Assembly: GCA_018267005.1 (NCBI GenBank)
Contig: JAFDZK010000002.1
Coordinates: 1-49,065 of the forward strand
Reading direction: 5' to 3'
Length of the DNA stretch: 49,065 nucleotides
Origin: Bacteroidota bacterium
Lineage (GTDB): Bacteria; Bacteroidota; Bacteroidia; Sphingobacteriales; Sphingobacteriaceae
In this document: piece by piece, positions 37,601 to 46,696 of the stretch
Layout of the letters: the number at the start of each line of letters is the position of its first letter
Numbering within the stretch: position 1 is the first letter of the stretch
Translations under genes and position numbers: made by a program
The notes under the pieces: model-generated
Databases searched by the model: none
What the model was told of the DNA's origin: nothing
The model's input: the letters and a program-made list of their open reading frames with translations, nothing else

Positions 37601-38850
37601 CGCGCCTTAACCTCGACCTGGTTTACGAGATAGAACACAATGTGCCGACGCAAGTTATCGGGGACGGAATGAGGTTAAGGCAGGTGCTGATAAACCTGGT
37701 AGGTAATGCGGTGAAATTTACCAGTTCGGGTGAGATATTCATCGGCGTGAAGGCTGCTAAACAGAAAAATGGCGATCCTGAATTACTTTTCAGCGTTCGC
37801 GATACAGGGATTGGTATACCCAAGGATAAGATTGACAGGTTGTTTAAACCCTTTTCGCAAATCGATTCAAGCACGACCCGGAAATACGGTGGTACGGGCT
37901 TAGGCCTGGCCATCAGCAGCAAACTGATCGAACTTATGGGCGGAAAGATAAGTGTGGAAAGTCAGCCGGGACAAGGTACTACCTTCTTCTTTAACATCAA
38001 GCCCAAATTAAGCTTAAAAGCTGCCCGCACCTATGTGCATATCAATGTGTCGGAAATTGAAAACAAGCAGATATTGATTGTTGACGATAATGCGACCAAC
38101 CGCAACATTATGGTTACCCAGCTAAGGCAGTGGAAGTTTACACCTTTGGTAGCCCGGTCCGGGCAGGAAGCGCTTGAAATATTGTCGGGTAATAAAGAGA
38201 TCCCCCTGGTAATATCGGATATGGATATGCCTGGCATGGATGGCGTAGAGTTGGCGAAAAGCATAAGGAAACAATTTCCCGGAATACATATTATCTTGCT
38301 CAGTTCTGTAGGTAACGAGCAAAGCAGGGCCGAAGCTCACCTGTTCAACGTGATACTGAACAAGCCGGCAAAACATCATTTGCTTTACAAACACATCGTT
38401 GATCAGTTGAAGGACGGAAAAATGGTAAAGGAGGCGACACCTGTAAAAACCGAACTTTCAAATGATTTCGCCCACCACCATCCGCTGGAAATACTTATAG
38501 CTGAAGATAATCCCATCAACCAAAAGCTGACGGTACACATTCTTTCGAAAATGGGTTACAAGCCTGACGTGGCATTCAATGGACATGAAGCTATTGATAT
38601 GGCAGCCAAGAAGCGCTACGATATGATACTGATGGATGTGCAGATGCCTGAAATGGATGGTTTGGAAGCTACCCAGTTTATACGCGCACACATGACCGAG
38701 CAACCGGTGATCGTGGCGATGACAGCTAATGCCATGCCCGAAGACCGCGAGATATGCCTTAAAGCAGGTATGAATGATTATTTGAGCAAGCCGATGAAGC
38801 TTGCTGACGTGATTATCGTATTGCAGAAGTGGTGCAAGCAGTTGCAATAG
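34642..38850 (+). CDS. Reg_prop hybrid two-component sensor with two receivers
   Basis: 1402 residues from ATG 34642; TTG 34621 or ATG 34669 are alternatives, the last giving the neatest signal peptide. A periplasmic part with about 14 Reg_prop repeats ([13 protein letters not shown]) forms two propellers, then Y_Y_Y (about 790-840), one membrane span (about 845-865), a long coiled coil, HisKA (H905 in [11 protein letters not shown]), HATPase ([26 protein letters not shown]), receiver 1 (D1193 in [11 protein letters not shown]) and receiver 2 (D1332 in [11 protein letters not shown]). Unlike classical HTCS regulators it has no AraC domain, and no Hpt, so its output must go elsewhere. It lies between two carbohydrate gene groups. 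Confidence 0.95.
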   Translation: MYGILAFCVMCVDLKVSGLLKALAFGVFLTIPFWGLAQRSNLSFEHFGTREGLSQVNVNCIIQDSRGFMWIGSRNGLNRYDGYKFIAYRTDPKDNSSLSNNMIQDLAEDKSGNIWVATQNGLDMYDRARGIFVRYMHDDHNPNSISNNILARLAFDSDGSLWVATQNGGLDRLDFKKKAFIHHMYSDMNANSIGDNTVRTVFRDSQGHIWIGTASAGLEMFDRKNHRFLKYLFKDPVSHRISGNNVICVIENNQNQLWLGTQEDGLFLFDKRDHSFKRFKHNDQDPNSLSSNTIYSLNKDEEGKLWIGTENGGLSIMDTKTGTFSVYQHDEVQSNSLLGNSIYAVCRDRAGNMWLGAFSGGVNLFKKTTESFALYRHNSSPASLSNDFVLTMFEDNDKSIWVGTDGGGLNKFDPRDGTFKHYLHQDGKKSISGNYVLIVNKDADDNLWLGTWGNGITIIDPRTGKYTYLNHDPVNPNSLSGNNVYNLIHTRDKNTWISVFGGGLELYNHTTKKLTDYKLNMGDPHSIASNYIYALLEDRRGNLWIGTSDAGLDLMDRRTNTFTHFKHSETRNSISNNGVTDIFEDSKGNIWLCTLSGLDLLDPQTRRFTIFSKKEGLASDITYSIREDDYGKLWVSTNGGLSMYDPLSKKFQNYTTEDGVQGEEFKPHSALKTRDGKLYFGGINGFNAFYPEQILKPAGFSPLVVTSFAVFNKPLAIAKNANDPSPLKRDIADTRSITLSYKQSDISLEYAALDFGSIDKKQYAYKLENFDSEWIEPGSRNSASYTNLPPGRYTFKLKYRNSAGLWSPAKDVLQITIVPPYWATWWFRVLAALAFAALIYGIFRYRLRSARLRQMELEQMVEERTELLEKKTIEERRSREEAEKAREEAERANKAKSIFLATMSHEIRTPMNGVIGMATLLSSTKLTQEQEEYTETIKNCGDALLTVINDILDFSKIESGNMELDEQDFDLRDCVEGVLDVFAESASRLNLDLVYEIEHNVPTQVIGDGMRLRQVLINLVGNAVKFTSSGEIFIGVKAAKQKNGDPELLFSVRDTGIGIPKDKIDRLFKPFSQIDSSTTRKYGGTGLGLAISSKLIELMGGKISVESQPGQGTTFFFNIKPKLSLKAARTYVHINVSEIENKQILIVDDNATNRNIMVTQLRQWKFTPLVARSGQEALEILSGNKEIPLVISDMDMPGMDGVELAKSIRKQFPGIHIILLSSVGNEQSRAEAHLFNVILNKPAKHHLLYKHIVDQLKDGKMVKEATPVKTELSNDFAHHHPLEILIAEDNPINQKLTVHILSKMGYKPDVAFNGHEAIDMAAKKRYDMILMDVQMPEMDGLEATQFIRAHMTEQPVIVAMTANAMPEDREICLKAGMNDYLSKPMKLADVIIVLQKWCKQLQ

Positions 38851-38926
38851 CTACAGATAAAACATTTAATTTTCAGCATCAAAGCAGCTTAACATTTTTG
38901 TTACGGACGAGTTTGGGAAAAAATGC

Positions 38927-38958
38927 CTGTTTGCAAACAGCATTTTAAATTATATTTG
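38927..38958 (+). promoter_or_regulatory. Promoter with overlapping palindromic operator
   Basis: TTTG (38930-38933), 17 bases, TATATTTG (38951-38958): a full match to the Bacteroidota -33/-7 elements with 47 bases to the next ATG. The perfect 14-base palindrome CTGTTTGCAAACAG (38927-38940) covers the -33 box, as expected for a repressor site. Confidence 0.7.
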
Positions 38959-39005
38959 TCGCAGTTAACCCTGACTAAATTAATCTTAAACCCGTATTTG
39001 CGTTC

Positions 39006-41468
39006 ATGAAAAAGCTCTTTTTAGCGACCTGCCTTTTATTTATATCTCCCTTTATTTATGCGCAGGCCTCAAAAGCGCCGGCTTACCCGCTGATAAACCG
39101 TAATACGTATTTCAGTATCTGGTCGTTCGGCGATACGCTGAACGCGTCGACCACGAAGCATTGGACGGGTAAAGACCAATCATTGCTGGGTTATATTAAA
39201 GTGGACAACGAATATTATCGGTTTTTAGGCAAGGAAGCCAAAAGTTATCGCACTATTTTGCCGGCGTCCGATGAAAAGCCTTATCTATGTAAGTATACCG
39301 AAACAACGCCTGCCGCGGGTTGGCAAAGCATTCAGTTCAACGATAGTAAGTGGGATACCGGCTCAGCGCCTTTTTCAGACGACAAAACCCAGGCGAAAAC
39401 GGTTTGGAACAGTAAGGATATTTGGGTAAGGAGAACATTTACACTGGATAATCCAAATGTGAATAAGCTTTTATTGAAGCTTTACCACGACGATAATGTG
39501 GAAGTTTACCTGAATGGGACAGAAGTGTTCACCAATGTGGGTTGGACCAGTGATTTTGAGCTGATCCCGTTAAAGGATGTGGCAAAAACCTTACTAAGAA
39601 AAGGAACCAATGTGCTGGCGATCCATTGTGCCAACACGGCTGGCGCGGCCTGGCTGGATGCGGGTTTGTTGGACGAGGTGAAGGAAACTCCGGATAAGAT
39701 TGTTCAGCCGGCAAAGCAGACCGGCCTTGAAATGAATGCCACACAAACCATTTATAAATTCAGGTGCGGTAAAGCCGACCTGGTGCTGACCTTTACATCA
39801 CCGTTGCTGCTTACCGAAAGGTCCGTATACGAAACACCGGTATCTTATATTTCTTACCGTGTAAGATCGAACGACAATAAACCCCATGATATAAAGGTGC
39901 TCCTGAGTGCGTCGACTGACATTGCAGTGAACAAGCCCATGCAGGACGTGGCGGCCGAGGCTTATACATCAGGTAAGTTATCTATTCTCAGGGCCGGAAC
40001 CATAGATCAGCCTGTGCTGAAGAAAAAGGGTGACGACCTGCGTATCGACTGGGGCTACATGTATGTGGCGGCACCCGCCGCGGACGGAGTTGTCCAATAT
40101 ATTTCGAACGGCAGGGAGCAGGTAAACCCCTTATTAGCGAAGGCAACGGTAACAGCCGATACGATCAGGGGAAAAGAATTGTTCCTGAACTCGATTATTC
40201 CTTTCGGACATGTCGGTAAAAATTACGTGGACAGGTACATGGAACTGAGCTATGACGATCTGTTCTCCGTTGAGTTTTTTAACGTCCCCCTGAAACCCTG
40301 GTGGAAAGCCGACGGCACCAAAACGATGGAAAAAGAACTGGCAAAGGCCTCGTCTGATTACCTGTCGGTTATGAAAAAATGCGCAGCGTTTAATCATCAG
40401 TTGTACCAGGATGCTCTGAAAGCCGGCGGTGATAAATATGCCAAATTGTGTGTCATTGCTTATCGTCAAAGCATTGCTGCGCATGTGCTGGTAAAAAGTC
40501 CGCATGGCGACATTTTGTTCCTTTCAAAAGAAAATTTCAGCAATGGTTCCATCAATACGGTTGATGTGACCTATCCTTCGGCCCCGCTTTACCTGGCTTA
40601 TGCGCCCAAGTTTATGGAAGGCATGCTGAACGGTATATTTTATTACAGCGAGAGCGGTAAATGGAAAAAACCTTTCGCGGCTCACGACCTGGGCACTTAT
40701 CCGCTTGCTAACGGACAGACTTACGGCGAAGATATGCCGGTGGAGGAATCTGGTAACATGCTGATCCTTACCGAAGCCATAGCCCGCGCGGAAGGCAATG
40801 CCGACTATGCTAAAGAACACTGGCAAACACTGACAACGTGGGCCAATTACCTGGTAAAAGCAGGGTTCGACCCGGCTAACCAGCTTTGTACGGACGATTT
40901 TGCCGGCCACCTGGCGCATAATGCTAACCTGTCTATCAAAGCTATTGTCGGCATAGCTTGCTATGCAAAACTGGCAGAACAGCTTAAACAACCACAGGCA
41001 GCCGCAAATTACAGGAACATAGCCCAGGCCATGGTCAAAAACTGGTTAAGAAAGGCCGACGCAGGAAACCATTATTCGCTGGTATTCGGCGACAGGAATA
41101 CGTGGAGCCAGAAATATAATTTGGTTTGGGATAAAGTGCTGGGTTTGCACCTGTTCCCGCAATCGGTTTATGATAAAGAAATAAAATACTATCTCACCAA
41201 ACAAAATAAATTCGGTCTGCCGCTTGACAGCAGAAAGACTTACACAAAGTCGGACTGGATCATGTGGACAGCGACCCTAAGTAACAATTTGGCTAACTTT
41301 AAGGCTTTAACCGATCCGGTTTATAGATTCGCTACCGAAACGCCGACCAGGGTGCCTTTGAGCGACTGGCACGAAACAACGAACGGCAAGCAGGTGGGTT
41401 TCCAGGCGCGCAGTGTCGTAGGAGGATATTTTATGAAAGTGTTGGCCGCTAAATGGGGTGTTAAATAA
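39006..41468 (+). CDS. GtaA-like DUF4964/DUF4965/DUF1793 protein
   Basis: 820 residues with signal peptide (FIYAQA, to about residue 20). Order by eye: DUF4964 (about 22-85, YPLINRNTYFSIWSFGDTLN), a jelly-roll insert (about 97-215; GWQSIQFNDSKWDTG to GTNVLAIHCANTAG) like the sugar-binding domain of GH2 and related enzymes, DUF5127 (about 235-440), DUF4965 (about 440-600) and a six-hairpin alpha/alpha domain (about 600-820) with DMPVEESGNML and DDFAGHLAHNANLSIKA. Fungal GtaA was described as a glutaminase, but the fold is glycosidase-like and the bacterial role is unsettled. It is followed by a NIPSNAP gene with seven bases between. Confidence 0.88.
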   Translation: MKKLFLATCLLFISPFIYAQASKAPAYPLINRNTYFSIWSFGDTLNASTTKHWTGKDQSLLGYIKVDNEYYRFLGKEAKSYRTILPASDEKPYLCKYTETTPAAGWQSIQFNDSKWDTGSAPFSDDKTQAKTVWNSKDIWVRRTFTLDNPNVNKLLLKLYHDDNVEVYLNGTEVFTNVGWTSDFELIPLKDVAKTLLRKGTNVLAIHCANTAGAAWLDAGLLDEVKETPDKIVQPAKQTGLEMNATQTIYKFRCGKADLVLTFTSPLLLTERSVYETPVSYISYRVRSNDNKPHDIKVLLSASTDIAVNKPMQDVAAEAYTSGKLSILRAGTIDQPVLKKKGDDLRIDWGYMYVAAPAADGVVQYISNGREQVNPLLAKATVTADTIRGKELFLNSIIPFGHVGKNYVDRYMELSYDDLFSVEFFNVPLKPWWKADGTKTMEKELAKASSDYLSVMKKCAAFNHQLYQDALKAGGDKYAKLCVIAYRQSIAAHVLVKSPHGDILFLSKENFSNGSINTVDVTYPSAPLYLAYAPKFMEGMLNGIFYYSESGKWKKPFAAHDLGTYPLANGQTYGEDMPVEESGNMLILTEAIARAEGNADYAKEHWQTLTTWANYLVKAGFDPANQLCTDDFAGHLAHNANLSIKAIVGIACYAKLAEQLKQPQAAANYRNIAQAMVKNWLRKADAGNHYSLVFGDRNTWSQKYNLVWDKVLGLHLFPQSVYDKEIKYYLTKQNKFGLPLDSRKTYTKSDWIMWTATLSNNLANFKALTDPVYRFATETPTRVPLSDWHETTNGKQVGFQARSVVGGYFMKVLAAKWGVK

Positions 41469-41475
41469 ATCAGCT

Positions 41476-42255
41476 ATGAAAATAAGATCGAACAGTTTAT
41501 TAAGCCTGTGTGGCCTCTTCTTTGTGCTGTCTTTTCAAAAGTCAGTAGCACAGCAATATTATTACCGTATCCGTATCTATCATTACAAAACCCAGGCCCA
41601 GGAGGAAAGGCTGGATAACTATTTCAAAAATGCGTTGCTGCCCGCCTTGCACCGGGCGCATATTCCGAACGTGGGCGTATTTAAACCCGTTGAGCAGGAC
41701 ACTGCTGACCGGAAAATTTATGTTTTTATTCCATTCAAAAATGAGGATGAACGTAACAACACGCATGAACGTGTTTGGAATGATAAGCGATTCCTCGAAG
41801 CGGGAAAAGATTTTATTGACGCAGCGTATAACGACCTGTTATATTCCAGGATCGAAGTGATCGAGCTCAAAGCGTTTCCTACATGGCCTTCCCCAACCGA
41901 ACCGCATCTCACGGCGCCCAAAGCTGAACGGGTTTACGAATTACGCAGTTATGAAAGTCCGTCCGAAAAACTGAATGTCAATAAAGTAAAGATGTTCAAT
42001 GACGGCGGAGAAACAGTTCTATTCAAACGCCTTAATTTTAACGCAGTGTTTTATGGCGAGGTACTGTCCGGCAGTCACATGCCCAACCTGATGTATATGA
42101 CGACCTTTGAAAATAAAGCCGACCGCGACAAGCATTGGGACACTTTTTCCAACGATCCGGAGTGGAAGGCGCTGGTAGCCAAGCCAGAATACGCGCACAA
42201 TGTATCTAAGGCCGACATTCTATTTCTTCATCCCACGGAATATTCCGACTTTTAA
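41476..42255 (+). CDS. Exported double NIPSNAP-domain protein
   Basis: 259 residues from ATG 41476, which opens with a signal peptide (to about residue 28, SFQKSVAQ); the GTG at 41458 is less likely. Two ferredoxin-like NIPSNAP modules: YYYRIRIYHYKTQAQEERLDNYF (about 31-130), and VYELRSYESPSEKLNVNKVKMF to MYMTTFENKADRDKHWDTFSNDPEWKAL (about 155-240). Exported NIPSNAP proteins recur near sugar-isomerase and Gfo/Idh genes in Bacteroidota, with no known reaction. It is probably cotranscribed with the GtaA-like gene. Confidence 0.88.
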   Translation: MKIRSNSLLSLCGLFFVLSFQKSVAQQYYYRIRIYHYKTQAQEERLDNYFKNALLPALHRAHIPNVGVFKPVEQDTADRKIYVFIPFKNEDERNNTHERVWNDKRFLEAGKDFIDAAYNDLLYSRIEVIELKAFPTWPSPTEPHLTAPKAERVYELRSYESPSEKLNVNKVKMFNDGGETVLFKRLNFNAVFYGEVLSGSHMPNLMYMTTFENKADRDKHWDTFSNDPEWKALVAKPEYAHNVSKADILFLHPTEYSDF

Positions 42256-42282
42256 CGGTATCGTTAAACAGCCGGAATAACT

Positions 42283-43731
42283 ATGAAGCTTGAAAAGCGC
42301 GATTATGATGCGGTAGTTGTCGGCTCGGGACCAAACGGCCTCGCGGCAGCGATACTCCTGCAGCAAAACGGGCTATCGGTTTTAGTCGTTGAAGCGAAAG
42401 ATACCATAGGCGGCGGCATGCGCTCCGCCGAACTGACATTGCCCGGCTTTATTCATGATGTTTGCTCCGCCATTCATCCGCTTGGGGTGGGCTCGCCATT
42501 TTTCGAAACGCTGCCTCTCGCTGATCAAGGATTAGAATATATCTACCCTGAAATTGCTGCCGCGCACCCGTTTGACAGCGGAAAAGCGGCGGTTTTAAAG
42601 CAATCGTTAAGTGAAACCGCTGCCTTGCTCGGAAAGGACGAACGTGCTTATAAGCGACTCATAAAACCTGTCGTAAAAACCTGGCCCGGGCTTGCTCCCG
42701 ATATACTCGGCCCGCTGCATTTCCCAAAGCATCCGTTGGCAATGGCGGCGTTTGGACTGGTTGCGTTACGGTCCGCCGCTTCAGTTGCCAAAAGCTTTAA
42801 TACCGAAGAAGCAAAAGGACTGTTTGCTGGCATGAGCGCACACTCCATGCTGCCCCTGAATAAATTAAGCTCTGCGGCGATCCCGCTGGTGCTAATGGCC
42901 AATGCGCATTTGAAAGGCTGGCCGATGGCTAAAGGCGGTTCGCAAAGTATCGCGAATGCGTTAGCATCATACTTCATGTCGCTGGGCGGTAAGATCGAAA
43001 CTAATACCTACGTGATGTCACTGAACCAATTGCCGTCATCGCATGCGGTTTTGTTTGACATCGGCCCGGGACAGCTTTTACAGATAGCTGGTCACCATTT
43101 TTCCGTCGATTACAGGCGCCAATTGGAAAAATACAGGTATGGCATGGGCGTTTTCAAGGTCGATTGGGCGCTTGACGGGCCGGTGCCGTTTACAGCCGAA
43201 GAATGCCGGCATGCCGGAACGGTACATATTGGTAATACCCTGGAAGAAGTCGTTTTATCCGAGAAGCAAGCATGGGATGGAAAAATATCTCCAAAACCGT
43301 TTGTGCTTTTCGCGCAGCAAAGCCTGTTTGACAAAACAAGGGCGCCAGAAGGAAAGCATACCGCCTGGGCTTACTGTCACACACCAAATGGCTCATCGGT
43401 TGACATGACCGGCGCTATTGAAAGCCAAATAGAACGCTTTGCGCCGGGCTTCAGGGAGCGGATATTAGCCACGCACACCATGAATGCCGTACAGGTGGAA
43501 GAATATAACCCGAATTATGCAGGCGGCGACATAAACGGCGGCGCTATCGACCTGGGCCAGTTATTTACCCGCCCGGCCCTGCGCTGGTCGCCATATCGCA
43601 CGTCCGCTAAAGGCTTGTACATCTGTTCTTCATCAACGCCGCCTGGCGGCGGGGTACATGGCATGTGCGGTTACTATGCGGCTAAAAGGGCGTTAAAGGA
43701 TGTGTTTGGGATTAGCATAAAGCCCCTTTGA
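42283..43731 (+). CDS. Phytoene-dehydrogenase-like FAD oxidoreductase
   Basis: 482 residues, NAD(P)/FAD-dependent oxidoreductase of the CrtI-related branch. FAD-binding VVVGSGPNGLAAAILLQQNG at 13-32 and the second GG motif TIGGGMRSAEL; the C-terminus has GLYICSSSTPPGGGVHGMCGYYAAKRAL. No carotenoid gene (crtB, crtZ) is nearby, so this is not assigned to carotenoid synthesis. Such orphan homologues are frequent and uncharacterised. It starts 27 bp after the NIPSNAP gene and converges with the GH43 gene. Confidence 0.88.
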   Translation: MKLEKRDYDAVVVGSGPNGLAAAILLQQNGLSVLVVEAKDTIGGGMRSAELTLPGFIHDVCSAIHPLGVGSPFFETLPLADQGLEYIYPEIAAAHPFDSGKAAVLKQSLSETAALLGKDERAYKRLIKPVVKTWPGLAPDILGPLHFPKHPLAMAAFGLVALRSAASVAKSFNTEEAKGLFAGMSAHSMLPLNKLSSAAIPLVLMANAHLKGWPMAKGGSQSIANALASYFMSLGGKIETNTYVMSLNQLPSSHAVLFDIGPGQLLQIAGHHFSVDYRRQLEKYRYGMGVFKVDWALDGPVPFTAEECRHAGTVHIGNTLEEVVLSEKQAWDGKISPKPFVLFAQQSLFDKTRAPEGKHTAWAYCHTPNGSSVDMTGAIESQIERFAPGFRERILATHTMNAVQVEEYNPNYAGGDINGGAIDLGQLFTRPALRWSPYRTSAKGLYICSSSTPPGGGVHGMCGYYAAKRALKDVFGISIKPL

Positions 43732-43825
43732 CGCCTTGTGTCCTGTTTTCAGGGCGTTCCACCTATGGGTACATCACTATGGAACACCATAATAGTTAAA
43801 AAATTAACCATTAGTTTTTCATCCC

Positions 43826-43871
43826 GCTTTTGCCTTTACCTTTAACTTTTACTTTAACTCTTCTACTTTAC
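43826..43871. repeat. Pyrimidine-rich periodic tract, second copy
   Basis: Repeating CTTTAC/CTTTAA-type units run across the GH43 stop codon (complement of 43863-43865). They resemble the tract at 5621-5670. The rest of the 131-bp convergent gap holds a short GTTAA-AAAA-TTAAC hairpin (43795-43808). Confidence 0.45.
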
Positions 43872-45617
43872 TTCCATAACCTTCGTCCGCGCCGAAATGC
43901 CATTCTCATTAAACGCTTCGATCTGGAAATAGTAGGGCAGGTCTTTATCCATTCCGTTAAAGAAATACTCATTTTTACCGTAAACCATAATGTTGTTATA
44001 CAACTTATCCGGCGCAATACCCGTGTAAATGGTATAGCCGATGGCATTATCCACCGGCTGCCAGCGGAGCCAGGCGTTGTGCGGTTCACTGCTGCCGCGA
44101 AGGACGATCATTTCCTTTACTGTATCAGGCTTTGCTCCTGCGCCTTTGCCGAAGGCCCTGAACCCCGACAAAGCGAATTTGCCTGTAGGCATGTGGACAT
44201 TAACGATCTTTAGGTAACGCGTTTTGATGGGTTTATCCAACTGGATATAATCGTGCGGCACATCCGTTTTGTTTTTGCTCTTGTCGATCAGCAACTTCCA
44301 ATTTTTGCCGTCCTGCGATGAATAAATTACGTATTGCGTATAAACGCCCGTCGATTTCCCCATAAACTGCGCATCCTGGTCGGCATAGTTTACCTGTATT
44401 GCATTTACGGTGCTTACCTCGCCTAAATCCGACATCAGCCATTCGCCTTTGTTGGCGGTTTTGGCGCTCCAGTAGGATTTAATATCCTCGTCTACAGCAT
44501 TGTTGGGCTCATACCCGCCCAGCGTCGACGATACCTGCACCGGTTTATTGTAATTCAGTATCATCCAGCCGGTAAAATTGCCTTTGAGATGATCTTCTTT
44601 ACCGTTCGGCAAATATTGCGGATAGTCACCGTAAGCGGTATTGCAATAAAGCACACCGTCGTTGTCAAACCCGGCCGGCCAGAAACCGATACGCCGTTCA
44701 AAGTTGTTCTTCACATTGACCACCATGGTCGAGATATGCCAGTAATTGCCGTATTTATCCTTCCATGTCGCGCCATGACCCGCTCCTTTGGCAAAACCGC
44801 CTGGTTTATAAGAAAACGGATTGTGTTTTTGGTAAGTGAACGGCCCAAGCGGTTTATCACCGACAAGTACGCCATCACAATAGCCTTTGCCTTCGGTGCC
44901 GGATCCGCCGAATTGCAGGTAATATTTGCCATTGTACTTGTTCATCCACGACCCTTCCATAAAGCCGGTCAGAAACACATTATCGTTGTTTTCACCGAAG
45001 CGTTCCCAGCCGTATTTCTGCCAGTCAAGTCGTGCGGTTTCCACTTTCGGGCCGATGGGGTCAAAGGTTTTCCGGTCGATCTCCTGTCCGTACAAAGGCA
45101 GTGTATTGCTCGATCCGTGGTAGATATAAACCCGGCCGTCATCATCCAAAAACATGCCCGGGTCCCAGGCGCCTACCTGGAAATAATCCTTCGCCGCCTT
45201 CCATACATTATGCACCGGGTCGGTGCTCATCCAAAGCGTAAAATCTTTATTGTAGGTCGAGCCGATCACCAGCAGGGTGTCACCTAAAACCAGCGTCGCC
45301 GGCGCGCAAAGGTTGTCGCCCTGGTTCTCGTTGTAGGGTCTCAGGAAACTCCGGTAATTGAAATGCCAGTGCAGCATATCATCGCTGTACCAGTAACCCC
45401 ACTGGTTGGTGGAAAAAAGATAGTACTTACCCTTATACAAAGTAACCGTCGGGTCGGCCGTGGCGCGGTGCTTGCCCCATTTGGCGAAATTTTTGAACGG
45501 CGTATAACCGTAATCCAGGTTAAGCGGGTTACAGTAGGTTTGGCGTTTCTGCTGTGCGCTTGCTTGAACAAGGAACAATAGTGCTGAACAAAGCAGAAAA
45601 TACCTGGAAAGCTTCAT
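43863..45617 (-). CDS. GH43 glycosidase with discoidin-like and FN3-like modules
   Basis: 584 residues, exported (signal peptide to about residue 21, ASAQ). The five-bladed GH43 propeller spans about 25-350: ATADPTVTLY holds the probable base aspartate, WDPGMFLDDDG the modulating aspartate, and TGFMEGSWM the acid glutamate. A discoidin (F5/8C) module follows (about 365-485; NNAVDEDIKSYWSA), then a fibronectin-III-like end (about 495-584; LRWQPVDNAIGYTIY). Typical substrates are arabinose- or xylose-containing glycans or galactans; the subfamily was not determined. No SusC/SusD partner is present. It is the last gene of a minus-strand run. Confidence 0.92.
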   Translation of the reverse strand: MKLSRYFLLCSALLFLVQASAQQKRQTYCNPLNLDYGYTPFKNFAKWGKHRATADPTVTLYKGKYYLFSTNQWGYWYSDDMLHWHFNYRSFLRPYNENQGDNLCAPATLVLGDTLLVIGSTYNKDFTLWMSTDPVHNVWKAAKDYFQVGAWDPGMFLDDDGRVYIYHGSSNTLPLYGQEIDRKTFDPIGPKVETARLDWQKYGWERFGENNDNVFLTGFMEGSWMNKYNGKYYLQFGGSGTEGKGYCDGVLVGDKPLGPFTYQKHNPFSYKPGGFAKGAGHGATWKDKYGNYWHISTMVVNVKNNFERRIGFWPAGFDNDGVLYCNTAYGDYPQYLPNGKEDHLKGNFTGWMILNYNKPVQVSSTLGGYEPNNAVDEDIKSYWSAKTANKGEWLMSDLGEVSTVNAIQVNYADQDAQFMGKSTGVYTQYVIYSSQDGKNWKLLIDKSKNKTDVPHDYIQLDKPIKTRYLKIVNVHMPTGKFALSGFRAFGKGAGAKPDTVKEMIVLRGSSEPHNAWLRWQPVDNAIGYTIYTGIAPDKLYNNIMVYGKNEYFFNGMDKDLPYYFQIEAFNENGISARTKVMEVK

Positions 45618-45667
45618 GGAGGTAACTGTTTATAACGCGACTAATATAAGTCAAACCCCACAATATT

Positions 45668-45703
45668 CCTTCGGACTTATGCGGACTTTCCGACTTTCGG
45701 ACT
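45668..45703. repeat. CGGACTT-rich repeat, copy 2
   Basis: CCTTCGGACTTATGCGGACT followed by TTCCGACTTTCGGACT, touching the pterin dehydratase stop codon (complement of 45702-45704). It shares the CTTAYGCGGACTT core with 25732-25757. Confidence 0.55.
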
Positions 45704-45983
45704 AACTAAGCGATTTCTCTATTTCTGCAGCAAAATCGATGTCGTTTTGCGTTACACCACCGGCATCGTGTGTGTTCAATTTCAGCGTTACTTTATTGTA
45801 AACGCCCGACCAATCCGGGTGATGGTTCATCTTTTCTGCAATGAATGCCGCCTTGCACAAGAGCGCAAATGCATCGAAAAAGGTAGGCAATGTAAAATTC
45901 TTTACAATAGCGTTATCCCGGTACGCCCAGCCGTTCAGGCTACGGAGGCTGGCGTTTATTTCCTGTTCGCTGAGTTTCTTCAT
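45702..45983 (-). CDS. phhB: 4a-hydroxytetrahydrobiopterin dehydratase
   Basis: 93 residues, the usual length of pterin-4a-carbinolamine dehydratase. The active-site block reads AEKMNHHPDWSGVYNKVTL with the histidine pair and HPDW, then LNTHDAGGVTQNDIDFA. It recycles the pterin cofactor of aromatic amino acid hydroxylases and acts in the cytosol. No hydroxylase gene is in the window. It is 46 bp downstream of the outer-membrane-like gene on the same strand. Confidence 0.95.
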   Translation of the reverse strand: MKKLSEQEINASLRSLNGWAYRDNAIVKNFTLPTFFDAFALLCKAAFIAEKMNHHPDWSGVYNKVTLKLNTHDAGGVTQNDIDFAAEIEKSLS

Positions 45984-46029
45984 GATGCGGATTTTACTTT
46001 TTCAACAATCAATAGGGTGTCGGTTTTGA

Positions 46030-46539
46030 TCAAAGTCTTACGGTTGCACGCACGCCGGCGCACTTCTGGTAGGTGGTCTGATCGAAAAAGACCGCAAAAC
46101 GCAGCACATGTTTTTGATAATCCATTTGGTAACCAACATTGAAGGAATCGGCCAACTCGGTATTATTAAAACCCGGCTCGGCGGCAAAGCCCACACCCAG
46201 GTCGATACCTACGAAAACATTTTGCGGTAACAGGTAACTGCCCGTCGCCATCACGTCAAAAATGCGGCTGCCCGCATTGCTGACACCATACTGTGATTTG
46301 CCGAAAAAGTATGAAGCGCTCACGCGTCCGCCTACGTCCAGGTTTTCGATAACCGGCGTCGTTATGGAGCCATAAGCGCCGACGCCAAACAGGCTAACGT
46401 AATTCAATTGCCTTATTGGCAGGGCTAATGAAGGTCCCACGTCAATTTTTAAAGCGCTGGTATTGATCGTGGTTTGCGCGTTGCAAATCGAAGGCAAAAT
46501 AAACACAAGCAGCAGCAGGGAGAATAATAGTTTTTTCAT
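46030..46539 (-). CDS. Small outer-membrane beta-barrel-like protein
   Basis: 169 residues with signal peptide (MKKLLFSLLLLVFILPSICNAQ). The mature part alternates short amphipathic strands with Gly and aromatic residues (VGPSLALPIRQLNYVSLFGVGAYGSI, VGGRVSASYFFGKSQYG, FVGIDLGVGFA, VLRFAVFFDQTTYQKCAGVRATVRL), consistent with an eight-stranded barrel. Terminal sequence VRATVRL is compatible with outer-membrane insertion. No specific family is recognised. It is divergent from the GH20-like gene; both promoters must lie in 46540-46696. Confidence 0.7.
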   Translation of the reverse strand: MKKLLFSLLLLVFILPSICNAQTTINTSALKIDVGPSLALPIRQLNYVSLFGVGAYGSITTPVIENLDVGGRVSASYFFGKSQYGVSNAGSRIFDVMATGSYLLPQNVFVGIDLGVGFAAEPGFNNTELADSFNVGYQMDYQKHVLRFAVFFDQTTYQKCAGVRATVRL

Positions 46540-46696
46540 GGCTTTAAAGGATCGGATGCTGGGTTAAAGTTACGTATCACGCCTGAAAAAACAAGCGACA
46601 TGCATTTCGGTTCGTGCACGAAAAGCAAATATTCCGGCAAATTTCTGCGGCTCATTTTATATCTTGGTCTATCCGCTTTTTGCCAATTATATCCTC

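Noticed and set aside
42283..43731. Carotenoid biosynthesis assignment for the CrtI-like gene
   Set aside because: No phytoene synthase or other carotenoid gene nearby; the family is broad.
44589..45287. Plus-strand open frame of 232 codons opposite GH43
   Set aside because: Shadow of the GH43 reading frame; no signal peptide or recognisable domain.
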